Positions 1 through 9,060 of a stretch of 39,525 nucleotides of DNA are shown here, one piece after another. The stretch spans positions 1 through 39,525 of the forward strand of contig NZ_JAGINQ010000038.1 in the NCBI RefSeq assembly GCF_017876165.1. The letters are read 5' to 3'. Below the pieces are notes generated by a model. The model searched no databases and was not told the origin of the DNA. It worked only from the letters and a program-made list of their open reading frames with translations. Position numbers and translations under genes: made by a program. Position 1 is the stretch's first letter, and every line of letters begins with the position of its first letter. Source of the DNA: Azospirillum soli. GTDB lineage: Bacteria; Pseudomonadota; Alphaproteobacteria; Azospirillales; Azospirillaceae.

Positions 1-642
1 GCCGCCTGCGCATCCCTTCTCACAACACGGTATCAACTTGTCCAAGAAACCGCAGAACCGAGAACCGGAACCGCAATGCCCAGCACCCAACCCCTCCCGG
101 GGTGGGCCGCCAGGGCCAATTTTTCATCGCTGCCCGACCCGTCGGCGCCTCGCTGGCGGCCACCGCGTCGGGAGGCGCTTTATATGCGGGCTTGTCCGGG
201 GTGCGCAAGCACTTTTTTCGACCCACAGCGATTTTTCGGAGGAGCCGTCTGCGCATACACATGCAGCCGTCAGCCTACCCTATTCGGAGCCGCTGACAGC
301 GCGTGGAGGTGGGCTATAACCGAGTCGGCCATCAGCAACGGCTTAGGCGGCGATTTCTCGTCCAGGCTCTCATGCAGGCAGCCGCCCGTCCGACTTGATA
401 TTCAGTGTGAACGTCGAGGTGACGGGGCTGATTCCGCGCCCGCTTTCCCCTTTCAAAGGAGAATACCCCCCTTCTTCCATCGTCATGCGGGCTTGAACTT
501 GGCTCTGGGAAATCATTCGTTAACCAAGACCGCTTAGAACAAAAAAGCGGCAGTGAGCCGTCTTCAGCCGAAGCGCCAGGACCAGCCGAACCCAGGTTCC
601 AGGGGTGCGTACGCTGAATCATCTGATGAAGGCTGACGAAGC
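1..642. other. Leader region with no supported gene
   Basis: No reading frame here has a convincing family, start site and codon pattern. The short frames on both strands encode arginine/proline-rich peptides typical of GC-rich non-coding DNA. A short inverted repeat (CCGCTT / AAGCGG, about 532-560) precedes the synthetase gene but has no T-tract. The stretch probably holds the promoter of the gene at 643, but no clear -35/-10 or sigma-54 element was found. Confidence 0.5.
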
Positions 643-3600
643 GTGACACTGCTTAGCGCGCCGACCTCTCTCCAGGGCCAGCATTCCGTTCCCCTCTTTT
701 CCGATCCGACGCTCCGCCGAACCTCGGCCGGCGTCCTTCAGGGCGCCGTGATCCCGGCGTTGCTGCGGGATGAACTGCTGCCGGAGATTTTCGCGGCGAC
801 CGTCGCGCGCACGCCGGAACGCACCGCGATCATGTTCGATGGGCAGCGCCTCAGCTACGCTGAACTGGAAGCGCGTGCCAACCGGACCGCCAACGCCCTG
901 CGCGCGCGGGGCATCGGACCCGGCACCTTCGTCGGGCTGTGGATGACCCGCTCGCTTGACCTGCATGTGGCGCTGCTCGGCATTTTGAAGGCTGGTGCCG
1001 CCTATCTGCCGTTCGACGCCGACGCGCCGGCCGACCGCGTGGCGGTCAGCCTCGCCGACTGCGCGGCTCCGGCGATTCTGGTCGATCTGGTGACCGAGTC
1101 CAAGGCGACGGACCTCGGCGTTGCGGCGTTGCGGCTGGACGATCTGGTCTCAGAGGACGCGAACGCGCCGGATTTGCGCGCCGACGGCGTCTCGGCGGAT
1201 GACCCAGCTTATGCCATCTACACCTCGGGTTCGACCGGCAAGCCCAAGGGCATCGCCATCAGCCACCGGAACATCTGCCACTATCTACGCGCAGCCAACA
1301 CTATTTACGGCCTGACGGCGGAGGATGTGACGTTCCAGGGCGCCTCGGTGGCGTTCGATCTGTCGCTGGAGGAGATTTTCGTTCCCTACCTTGTCGGCGC
1401 GTCCCTCTGGGTGGCGAGCCGGCAGGTGCTGGACGAGGCGGACCGCCTCGCCGACGTTCTGAGCGAGGCCGGCATCACCGTGCTGGACACGGTGCCGACA
1501 CTGCTCGCCATGCTGCCCAAGGACGTGCCGAGCCTGCGCGTCATCATTCTGGGCGGTGAGGCCTGCCCGCCTGCTGTCGCCGCGCGCTGGTGCCGTCCGG
1601 GCCGAACCGTCTTCAACAGCTATGGCCCGACCGAGGCGACCGTCGTCGCCACGGTGGCCGAGGTGCGCCCGAACGAGCCGGTGACCATCGGCCGTCCCAT
1701 CCCGAACTACACCGGCTATGTGGTGGACGAGGACCTGAACCTTGTCGCTCCCGGCGTGCAGGGCGAGTTGCTGATCGGCGGCCCCGGCGTGGCGCGCGGC
1801 TATCTCGGCCGGCCGGACCTGACCGAGCAGAAGTTCATCGCCAACCCCTTCTTCATCGATGCGCCCGATCCGGTGCTCTATCGCTCCGGCGATGCGGTCA
1901 GTGTGGACGAGCGTGGCAACCTGCTGTTCCACGGCCGCATCGACGATCAGGTGAAGATCCGCGGTTTCCGCCTGGAGTTGGGTGAGATTGAGGCGAAGCT
2001 GACGGACATCGATGGCGTCGCCCAGGCAGCCGTGGTCCTGCGCAACGACGATGGGATCGACCGGCTGGTCGCCTTCCTGGTTCCGCAGGCTGGCGCGGCG
2101 CTCGACAGGAAGGCGCTGCGAGACACTCTGCGCGCGCAGTTGCCGTCTTACATGGTGCCGTCGCACTTCGAGGTGACGGACGCCCTGCCCCGCCTGACCT
2201 CCGGCAAGGCGGACCGCAAGACTCTCCAGGCGGCGACGCTGACCGACGACGGCGGCCCCGGTGAACAGGACGAGCCGCGCACCCCCACCGAAGCCGCCCT
2301 GCTTGACGCCGCCAAGCGCGTTTTCCCTGGCCAGACGATCCCGCTGGAGGCCGATTTCTTCATGGATCTAGGCGGGCATTCGCTGCTGGCGGCGCGCTTC
2401 GTGTCGGCGGTGCGCGAGACCGCCTCGCTCGCCGGGCTGACGCTGCAGGATGTCTACGGTGCACGCACCCTGCGCGCCATGGCCGAGAAGCTGGACGCCC
2501 GCGCCCCGCGCGGCGGTTCGTCGGGCGGCTCCGCCCGCGCCAATCTGTCCTTCACGCCGCCGCCGCTGCTCCGCCGCTTTTTGTGCGGCGCGGCGCAGGC
2601 CGCCGCACTGCCCGTCGTTCTGGCGCTGATGACCGCGCAGTGGCTGGGCGTGTTCGTCAGCTACATGCTGCTGTCGGGCGAGGACGCCAGCTTCCTGCAG
2701 GAGATGGCGACGCTGCTCGGCGTCTATATGGTGATCAACGTCGCCACGGTGCTCATCGCCATCGCCGCGAAGTGGCTGATCATCGGGCGGACCAAGCCCG
2801 GCCGCTACCCGCTGTGGGGCAGCTATTATTACCGCTGGTGGCTGGCGCAGCGCTTCATCAGCCTTGTGCACCTGAAGTGGTTCCAGGGTTCCCCCATCAT
2901 GCGGGTTCTGCTGCGGGCGCTGGGCACCAGGGTCGGCGACGACGCACTGATCGGCGAGTTCGAGTCCGGGGCCGTGGATCTCGTCTCCATCGGCCGGGGA
3001 GCGTCCATCGGCGGCAAGGTGAAGATCGCCAACGCCGAGGTGATCGGCAACGAGCTGGTCATCGGCACGGTGGAGATTGGCGACGACGCCTACATCGGCA
3101 CCTCCTGCGTGATCGGGCACGGCACCGTGATCGCTGAGGGCACCGAACTGGCCGACCTGACCGCCCTGCCCGCCGGCGCGCGCACCGGTGCCTATGAGCG
3201 GTGGGACGGATCGCCGGCGCGGCGCGCCGGGGCGGTGGCGCAGGACGAGCTGCCGCCGCAGTCCGAGGCCGGCCCTCTGCGCCGGGGCGTGCACGCAGCG
3301 TTGTACGCGCTGATGCTGCTGGCGCTGCCGCCGATCACGCTGATGCCGATCTTTCCGGCCTTCTACCTGTTCGACAAGATCGAAGGGGCGCTGGGGGAAA
3401 GCCTTGGGGTTAGCTACCTCTACTATCTGCCGCTGATCGCGTGGCCGACCGCCATGGCGCTGGTTGCCGCCACCGTGCTGATGATCGCCGCCGTGCGCTG
3501 GATCGTCCTGCCGCGCGTGGCGGCCGGCACCTACTCCGTCCACAGCGGTTTCTACCTGCGCAAGTGGCTGGTCGCCCTGTCCACCGAGGTGATGCTGGAC

Positions 3601-4734
3601 ACGCTCAGCTCGCTCTACGCCACCGTCTACATGCGGGCGTGGTACCGGCTGATGGGCGCCAAGATCGGCAAGGACGCGGAGATCTCGACCAACCTCGCCG
3701 GGCGCTACGACCTCGTGGAGATCGGGGAGAAGTGCTTCATCGCCGACGAGGTGGTGCTGGGCGACGAGGACATCCGGCGCGGCTGGATGATCCTGAAGCC
3801 CGTGAAGACCGGGGCGCGCGTGTTCGTCGGCAACGACGCGGTCGTGCCGCCGGGCAGCAGCATCCCCACGGGCTCGCTGATCGGCATCAAGTCGAAGCCG
3901 CCGGGCAACTCCGAGATGTCGGCGAACGAGACCTGGTTCGGCAGCCCACCGATCAAGTTGCCGGTTCGCCAAAAGTTCGACGGCGTGGCCTCCAACTGGA
4001 CCTACGAGCCCAGCCGAGCCCGCCGCCTCGGCCGCGCCGTGTTCGAGGCCTTCAGCCTGTCCATGCCGACGATGCTGTTCATCACCTTCGGCACGCTGGC
4101 GGTGGAATTCTTCGCCCCGGCGATCCTGGAAGGGCGCTACGCCAGCTTCCTGTTGCAGTTCCTGGGCGTCAGCGTTGCCATTCCGGTCGCCATGGTGCTG
4201 GTGGTCATCCTAACCAAGTGGGCGCTGATGGGCAGATATGCCCCAACCATGAAGCCGATGTGGTCCTGGTGGGCCATGAAGACGGAAGCGGTCGCGGTGC
4301 TCTACTGGGGTCTGGCCGGCAAGGTCCTTCTCGACCATCTGCGCGGTACGCCGATGCTGCCTTGGGTGCTGCGACTGTTCGGCACGAAGTTCGGCAAGGG
4401 CGTCTTCATGGACACCACCGACATCACGGAGTTCGACTGCGTGAAGGTCGGCGACTATGCGACGGTCAACGCCCTGTCAGCACTGCAGACGCATCTTTAC
4501 GAGGACCGGCTGATGAAGGTCGGCCGCGTGTCGGTGGGTGACGGCGTCACCATCGGGGCTGGTTCCACGGTGCTGTACGACACGCATGTGGGCGACTACG
4601 CCCGCCTCGGCCCGCTGACGCTGGTGATGAAGGGGGAGGAGATTCCCGCCCACAGCGAATGGGCCGGCGCCCCTGCCGAACCAGCCGCGTCGCACGAGCC
4701 CGAAGTGAAGGCCGAGCTGAAGGTCGCTGCGTAG
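643..4734 (+). CDS. Pls/PosA-family non-ribosomal peptide synthetase
   Basis: A 1363-residue single-module synthetase that should activate an amino acid as its adenylate, load it on a carrier domain and join it at the membrane. The adenylation domain spans about 40-530, with core A3 YTSGSTGKPKG at 193-203, NSYGPTEATV, YRSGD, the RIDDQVKIRGFRLELGEIE stretch and LTSGKADRK. A carrier domain follows, with DLGGHSLLAARF and phosphopantetheine serine about 580. The C-terminal half has three pairs of membrane helices (about 651-713, 885-956, 1130-1191), each followed by a left-handed beta-helix hexapeptide segment (about 765-836, 1005-1076, 1247-1326). This is the architecture of epsilon-poly-lysine synthase Pls and PosA relatives, in which the C-terminal repeats form the amide bond without a standard condensation or thioesterase domain. 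The GTG start has a weak GAAGG upstream. It stands alone on the plus strand. The amino acid used and the product length cannot be read from sequence. Confidence 0.9.
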   Translation: MTLLSAPTSLQGQHSVPLFSDPTLRRTSAGVLQGAVIPALLRDELLPEIFAATVARTPERTAIMFDGQRLSYAELEARANRTANALRARGIGPGTFVGLWMTRSLDLHVALLGILKAGAAYLPFDADAPADRVAVSLADCAAPAILVDLVTESKATDLGVAALRLDDLVSEDANAPDLRADGVSADDPAYAIYTSGSTGKPKGIAISHRNICHYLRAANTIYGLTAEDVTFQGASVAFDLSLEEIFVPYLVGASLWVASRQVLDEADRLADVLSEAGITVLDTVPTLLAMLPKDVPSLRVIILGGEACPPAVAARWCRPGRTVFNSYGPTEATVVATVAEVRPNEPVTIGRPIPNYTGYVVDEDLNLVAPGVQGELLIGGPGVARGYLGRPDLTEQKFIANPFFIDAPDPVLYRSGDAVSVDERGNLLFHGRIDDQVKIRGFRLELGEIEAKLTDIDGVAQAAVVLRNDDGIDRLVAFLVPQAGAALDRKALRDTLRAQLPSYMVPSHFEVTDALPRLTSGKADRKTLQAATLTDDGGPGEQDEPRTPTEAALLDAAKRVFPGQTIPLEADFFMDLGGHSLLAARFVSAVRETASLAGLTLQDVYGARTLRAMAEKLDARAPRGGSSGGSARANLSFTPPPLLRRFLCGAAQAAALPVVLALMTAQWLGVFVSYMLLSGEDASFLQEMATLLGVYMVINVATVLIAIAAKWLIIGRTKPGRYPLWGSYYYRWWLAQRFISLVHLKWFQGSPIMRVLLRALGTRVGDDALIGEFESGAVDLVSIGRGASIGGKVKIANAEVIGNELVIGTVEIGDDAYIGTSCVIGHGTVIAEGTELADLTALPAGARTGAYERWDGSPARRAGAVAQDELPPQSEAGPLRRGVHAALYALMLLALPPITLMPIFPAFYLFDKIEGALGESLGVSYLYYLPLIAWPTAMALVAATVLMIAAVRWIVLPRVAAGTYSVHSGFYLRKWLVALSTEVMLDTLSSLYATVYMRAWYRLMGAKIGKDAEISTNLAGRYDLVEIGEKCFIADEVVLGDEDIRRGWMILKPVKTGARVFVGNDAVVPPGSSIPTGSLIGIKSKPPGNSEMSANETWFGSPPIKLPVRQKFDGVASNWTYEPSRARRLGRAVFEAFSLSMPTMLFITFGTLAVEFFAPAILEGRYASFLLQFLGVSVAIPVAMVLVVILTKWALMGRYAPTMKPMWSWWAMKTEAVAVLYWGLAGKVLLDHLRGTPMLPWVLRLFGTKFGKGVFMDTTDITEFDCVKVGDYATVNALSALQTHLYEDRLMKVGRVSVGDGVTIGAGSTVLYDTHVGDYARLGPLTLVMKGEEIPAHSEWAGAPAEPAASHEPEVKAELKVAA

Positions 4735-4746
4735 CGAAAGGAATTT

Positions 4747-4775
4747 GGCCCGGCTTCGTTCAACGAGGCCGGGCC
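4747..4775. terminator. Shared hairpin between convergent genes
   Basis: Two 14-base arms that match at 13 positions (GGCCCGGCTTCGTT and AACGAGGCCGGGCC) are separated by one base. It lies just after the synthetase stop, and its distal arm encodes the last residues of the opposing GT2 gene, whose stop codon falls in the loop. It can fold on either transcript, so it probably ends transcription from both sides. T-tracts are weak. Confidence 0.65.
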
Positions 4776-5608
4776 ACTCCTTTCCTTCTCCGCTCGGCGT
4801 CCTTCATTTTGACGCCCACCTGCCAGTAGTAGAAGGCCCGCGCCAGCGCGTGATGCAGGCCCGGACCGCCGTCCAGAAAGCCAAGCCGCAGCACGTAACC
4901 GTGCAGGAACACCAGCAGCGGCCGGCCCGGCAGACGGTGAAACAGGCGCTTCAGCCAGCGCCGCGAGCCGGTTTCCCGGCCGATCAGCGCCGCCATGCGG
5001 CCATCGCCGCGCAAGGCGGATTCCCAATCCGAATAGCGGTTGTGCCGCTCGAACCAAGCCGAGAGCGGCTTATCATCAGCGTGCTCCAGCGCGTGCCGCA
5101 GCCGGCCGACCGTGCCGGCGATGACCGGTTGATAGTGCCCCTCCACCTCCCACATGGCGGTCACGTCCAGGTCGGGGACTTCCGGAAAACGGGCGCGTCG
5201 GCGGTCGAACAGGGCCAGCTTGCGGTTGCCGGCGCCGAACCTTAGCCGGCGGCCGAGGAACACCGGGCGCCCGTCGATGAAATAGCCCGCGTGCGCCGGC
5301 CCTTCGGCCATCAGCCGCGCGATCTCGTCGACCAGCGCCGGGCCAAGACGCTCGTCGGCATCGACAAACAGGACCCAGTCGTTCGCGAAGGGCAGGGCGT
5401 CCAGGCACCATTGTTTCTTCTTCGGGTAGCGGCCGTTCCATTGAAAGGTCACCACGACGGCGCCGAAGGCAGCAGCGATGGCCGGAGTCCCGTCGGCGCT
5501 GTCGCTGTCCACCACGAACCGCTCGGCAAATTGGCCAAGCGCCGACAGGCAATGGGGAAGGTTCACCGCCTCGTTGCGGGTCATCACCACCACGGACACC
5601 GGGATCAT
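4760..5608 (-). CDS. Family 2 glycosyltransferase (WaaE/KdtX-like)
   Basis: A 282-residue GT-A fold transferase that probably adds one sugar during surface polysaccharide or lipopolysaccharide synthesis at the inner face of the membrane. The N-terminus PVSVVVMTRNEAVNLPHCL is the nucleotide-sugar binding start of GT2, and FVDADE supplies the metal-binding DxD. The central and C-terminal pattern (GYFIDGRPVFLGRRLRFG, ERHNRYSDWE) resembles the LPS core beta-1,4-glucosyltransferase group, so the donor may be a hexose; that is inference. The ATG at 5606-5608 overlaps the stop of the Wzz-like gene (ATGA), so it is translationally coupled as the last gene of the polysaccharide operon. A longer frame runs upstream but encodes only low-complexity shadow sequence. 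Confidence 0.85.
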   Translation of the reverse strand: MIPVSVVVMTRNEAVNLPHCLSALGQFAERFVVDSDSADGTPAIAAAFGAVVVTFQWNGRYPKKKQWCLDALPFANDWVLFVDADERLGPALVDEIARLMAEGPAHAGYFIDGRPVFLGRRLRFGAGNRKLALFDRRRARFPEVPDLDVTAMWEVEGHYQPVIAGTVGRLRHALEHADDKPLSAWFERHNRYSDWESALRGDGRMAALIGRETGSRRWLKRLFHRLPGRPLLVFLHGYVLRLGFLDGGPGLHHALARAFYYWQVGVKMKDAERRRKGVARPR

Positions 5609-6573
5609 TCCGGGCTCGCCCCTGCCCGCCATGCACCGCGCAACGATAGGAAGACCGCGCCCGCCACCAAGCCGACCAGACCCGACAAGGGCACCACCGC
5701 CGCTGGGTTCGGCCAGTCCGGCCGGCGCGCCACGGCCGGCAGCTCGACGGGGTCGGCGGCGAAGGGCAAGTCCACCTCGATCATGATGGCGACCCGCTCC
5801 TGCTCCGACAGCAGGTCGGCGAGCGCGCGGCGATGTTCGGCCACGGTGATGCCGGCCAGACGTGCCCGGACGTGGGCGATCTGAGCGGCGCTGCGACGGG
5901 CGGCCTCGGTCCGCAGATGCGCATCGGTGGCCGTCGCGATGGCCGACAGCAGACGCAGCGCGAAATCCCGGTCGGCGTGGCGCAGGCTGATCCGTCGCAT
6001 CGGCCCGGTGCGCACCGTCTCCACCACCAAACGATTGTGCAGAAGGCGCGAGACCCTCTCTGCATCGGGCTCCACCCAATCCTCCCGCCCGACCAGCGCA
6101 AGGCACAAGCGCTTCAGCCAAGGCAGCGGGCCGGGGGGAGCACGCCAGCGTCCGGCCTCCGCGTCCCAGCGGTTGGGGAACAGACGGCGGGTCAATTCCG
6201 GATCGGCCATCAGCCGCTCCGCCACGGGAATCGAGGTGAGCAGTTCCAGATAGCGGGCAAAATCGGACAGAGTTTCGTCCCCGGCGCCGGGCTCCGCCAC
6301 GCCCAGCGCCGTCTCGCGCCCGACCAACACCGGCACGCGGGCCCCCATGGCGGCGGCACCGGTGCGCGCGGTCGGGCCGACCACCATGCTGGCCGTGTGT
6401 TCCGGTGGCACGATCCAAAGGGCGGCAATCGATAGCAGAAGCCCGCCGATGAAACACCCCAGCAGCACCGCCCAGCCGTCGCGCAGGCCGCGCGCAAGAC
6501 TCCGCAGCAGCTTTCCCGCCTGCTCCGCCGAGGGATCCTTCGGCACCAGCAGCCCCAGCGCGCCGTCAGGCAT
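5605..6573 (-). CDS. Wzz-like polysaccharide co-polymerase
   Basis: A 322-residue protein with the layout of chain-length regulators: a short cytoplasmic N-terminus, a first membrane helix near 30-50 (GWAVLLGCFIGGLLLSIAAL), a long periplasmic region of mostly helical sequence, and a second helix near 290-315 (VVPLSGLVGLVAGAVFLSL). It lacks the C-terminal tyrosine-kinase domain of Wzc-type proteins. In this family the protein sets polymer length with a Wzy polymerase, and a Wzy-like gene lies two genes upstream. The chosen start MPDGALG overlaps the preceding glycosyltransferase end by 8 bases. The much longer open frame extending upstream is the wrong-frame shadow of that gene. Sequence similarity to Wzz is weak, so the call rests mainly on topology and context. 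Confidence 0.7.
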   Translation of the reverse strand: MPDGALGLLVPKDPSAEQAGKLLRSLARGLRDGWAVLLGCFIGGLLLSIAALWIVPPEHTASMVVGPTARTGAAAMGARVPVLVGRETALGVAEPGAGDETLSDFARYLELLTSIPVAERLMADPELTRRLFPNRWDAEAGRWRAPPGPLPWLKRLCLALVGREDWVEPDAERVSRLLHNRLVVETVRTGPMRRISLRHADRDFALRLLSAIATATDAHLRTEAARRSAAQIAHVRARLAGITVAEHRRALADLLSEQERVAIMIEVDLPFAADPVELPAVARRPDWPNPAAVVPLSGLVGLVAGAVFLSLRGAWRAGASPE

Positions 6574-7768
6574 GGGGCAGCCCACGCTTTGGAACCCGGA
6601 CCAGCGAAGCCGGCTTGCGCACCGCCTCGGCCAGGGCTGCGAAGCGCCGGGCGGCGATGTCCGCGTTCCATCCCGCCGTGACGGCGAGCGCTCGCCGCCC
6701 CTCCTCCGCGCACCGGGCGGAATTGCGGGCATAGTTACGGATCGCGGCGGCAATCTCCGCCCCATCCAGCGGGTCGAGCGCCAGCCCGCACCCGTCCACC
6801 AGCGCCGCCGCTTCGCTCCCCGCCGGGCCGAGGAACAGGCAGGGGCGACCGGCGGCGAGCGCGCCCGCGACTTTGCTGGGAACCAGCAAGCCTTCGGCGC
6901 GCGGCTCCATGGTGGCAAGGTGCAGATCGGCCGCCGACAGGCTTTCGGCCAGCCGTTCGGGCGGCTGAAACGGCAGAAAGCGGACGTTGCGCAGACCCCG
7001 CTCCTTCACCGCGTCCGCCACGGCCCTATGCCCACGTCCATCCCCGATCAGCAGAAAGACGATGTCCGGATCCGTGCGCCCCAGCGTCTCGGCCGCGTCC
7101 AGGACGCCGGCCATAGGGTGGGCCAGCCCCAGATTGCCTGAATAGGTCACCGTGAAGCGGTCGCCGAGGCCATGCTCGACCCGGAATGGATTGGACGCGC
7201 GTTCCACCGGGTGTATGCGCGAATCCGGCCAGTTCGGCAGCACGGCCAATCGCTCCGGAGGAACGCCAATGGCCGTGATCCGCCGGGCCATGCAGCGGCC
7301 GATGGCGACGACGGCGTCGTGGCGGCGCAACGCCTTCTCCGTGGCATACTCCACCATCCGCATCAACGGCCCCGGCAGCCGTGCGCCGACAACCGGCAGC
7401 AGCGCCGGATACAGGTCATGGCTCCAGTGGATCGAGGCCGCCCCGTACCGCGCAGCGAGCAGCGGGCCGGCGACCGCCAACAGCGGCGGATCGGTCATGG
7501 TCACCACCACGTCGTGCCGGGGCAGCCTCAGCGCGCGGCCGATCAGCCGGCACAGCGCGTACAGATAATTGCGCACCGGCGGCACGCCCTGCCCCGCCAG
7601 AGTTCCACCCGTCCGAATGACGGTCACGCCGGGCGGCGCTTCGCTCGGGCCGGTCCCGTCGGCGACCACGGTGACGCGCCATCCCGCGGCGGCCAACCGT
7701 CCGGACAAATCGGCGGCACAACGCCCGGTCGCCCCGCGATCCGGAGGAAACACACGATTTACGAGCAT
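6566..7768 (-). CDS. Family 4 glycosyltransferase (WbuB-like)
   Basis: A 400-residue GT-B fold transferase for surface polysaccharide. The N-terminus MLVNRVFPPDRGATGRCAAD is typical of the WbuB/fucosyltransferase-like group of GT4 enzymes, with a glycine-rich acceptor loop. Later motifs include HWSHDLYPALLP, VTYSGNLGLAHP and LLVPSKVAGALAAGRPCLF, which matches the E-x7-E nucleotide-sugar region in position. The start at 7768 fits the family N-terminus but has no good ribosome binding site. A GTG at 7816 would add 16 residues (CAIERFPV...) and also lacks one. The end overlaps the Wzz-like gene by 8 bases. The sugar donor is unknown. Confidence 0.85.
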   Translation of the reverse strand: MLVNRVFPPDRGATGRCAADLSGRLAAAGWRVTVVADGTGPSEAPPGVTVIRTGGTLAGQGVPPVRNYLYALCRLIGRALRLPRHDVVVTMTDPPLLAVAGPLLAARYGAASIHWSHDLYPALLPVVGARLPGPLMRMVEYATEKALRRHDAVVAIGRCMARRITAIGVPPERLAVLPNWPDSRIHPVERASNPFRVEHGLGDRFTVTYSGNLGLAHPMAGVLDAAETLGRTDPDIVFLLIGDGRGHRAVADAVKERGLRNVRFLPFQPPERLAESLSAADLHLATMEPRAEGLLVPSKVAGALAAGRPCLFLGPAGSEAAALVDGCGLALDPLDGAEIAAAIRNYARNSARCAEEGRRALAVTAGWNADIAARRFAALAEAVRKPASLVRVPKRGLPHA

Positions 7769-7835
7769 TATGGAGGGAAATTCCGACAACACAGGGAACC
7801 GCTCGATTGCGCACACGCATAAGTATGCACAACGC

Positions 7836-9041
7836 TCAAATGCGAGACAACGCGTTCCTGCGCTCCGCCGCCAGAACCATCAGGGTCAGGATCAGGCCGG
7901 TGTCGAGATACTTGAAACTGGTGTGCAGGCCCAGCGCCATGACCAGCGGCGGCAGCACCGCCCAGCCAAGCGGCGGCTCATCGCGCAGCACCGTCAACGC
8001 CCTGGGCACCAACCCGCCGAGATAGGCGTCCAGCGCCAGAAGCCCCAGCGCCCCGGTCTTGGCCAGCGCGTAGGTCGCCAGCGTGTGGGTGTAAGACACG
8101 CGCCAGCCCCCAACCGCCGGATTGGGCAGCAGGGCGCCCCATCCATCGCCGAACAAGAAAGACCAAGGCGAGGCCGACACGTGGTCGAGCACCATGGCCG
8201 CCTCCTCCCACCGGGTGTTTGCGCCGGCCAGCCGGTTCTTCTCGGCCACCAGCCCCAGAGCGCCCAGCAGCGTGTCGGAAAAGCCAGCCGCAAAGACCAC
8301 CGCGACCGCGACGAGCAGGGCAACGGTCAAGGGCGCGCGCCGTCCCCACCACAGCGCCACCACGACAAAGGCCATCACGGCAAGGCCGAGCGCCATCCGG
8401 TGCACCGCCCCGGCCAGCGCGGCAAGGCACAGAACACCCGCGCCGACACAGACCATCCCCGCGACAAGACGCGGGACACCGCCCCTCGACACCAACCCGA
8501 CACCCGTCAACGGCAAGGCGATGGCGGCGAACAGCACGGACGGGGCGTTCAGGAAATAGTCGGTGCCATCGGCCATGGCGCGCGCGCCGACCGCTCCGAA
8601 TCCCCATTCGGCCTGCTGCCACCAGCGCCCTGCGAAGAACAGTCCGGCCAGCATCAGCGCCCAGGCCAACACGCGCGTCGCCGGCTCCGCGACCGACCGC
8701 AGCACAGGCACCAGAAGGACCGGCAGGAACAGGTACAGCAGCGGGATCACGTCGCGCAGCATGTCCCCGGCGCCCCATCCCACCCACGCTCCGCGCAGCA
8801 GGGGAACCCACAACAGCCAGGACAGCGCCAGGATCGCCGGAACCTCCCACGCGGCAACGCCCGGTGTGCGCAATGCATGCCCGGTGGCGACGAACAGCGG
8901 CCGCCGCACGCCGACCGCGAGCAGCAGCAGGGAACCGATGACGGCCTCCACCACGCGGATCCCGGGAGGGGCGGGAGCGCTCAACAGGCCATACAGCGCC
9001 AGAGCCAGGAACAGTCCTCGAACCCGCCACGCTTCGGCCAC
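7836..9041 (-). CDS. O-antigen polymerase/ligase-like membrane protein (Wzy/WaaL type)
   Basis: A 401-residue polytopic protein with about ten or more hydrophobic segments and one large polar loop around 255-315 (VAEKNRLAGANTRWEEAAMVL, then SFLFGDGWGALLPN and YTHTLATYALAKTG). A loop of this size followed by H-containing periplasmic segments is characteristic of Wzy polymerases and WaaL ligases, which join lipid-linked glycans at the periplasmic face. With a Wzz-like protein and two glycosyltransferases downstream, the Wzy role is the likelier one. The GTG start at 9041 has only a weak purine stretch before it. It begins 19 bases after the DUF3299-like gene, so the two are probably co-transcribed. 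Confidence 0.75.
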   Translation of the reverse strand: MAEAWRVRGLFLALALYGLLSAPAPPGIRVVEAVIGSLLLLAVGVRRPLFVATGHALRTPGVAAWEVPAILALSWLLWVPLLRGAWVGWGAGDMLRDVIPLLYLFLPVLLVPVLRSVAEPATRVLAWALMLAGLFFAGRWWQQAEWGFGAVGARAMADGTDYFLNAPSVLFAAIALPLTGVGLVSRGGVPRLVAGMVCVGAGVLCLAALAGAVHRMALGLAVMAFVVVALWWGRRAPLTVALLVAVAVVFAAGFSDTLLGALGLVAEKNRLAGANTRWEEAAMVLDHVSASPWSFLFGDGWGALLPNPAVGGWRVSYTHTLATYALAKTGALGLLALDAYLGGLVPRALTVLRDEPPLGWAVLPPLVMALGLHTSFKYLDTGLILTLMVLAAERRNALSRI

Positions 9042-9060
9042 ACCGCCCCCGACGATTCGC

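Noticed and set aside
1..537. Short frames at the left edge on both strands
   Set aside because: No family, no good ribosome site and low-complexity products; not enough to call a gene, although a partial gene at the edge cannot be fully excluded.
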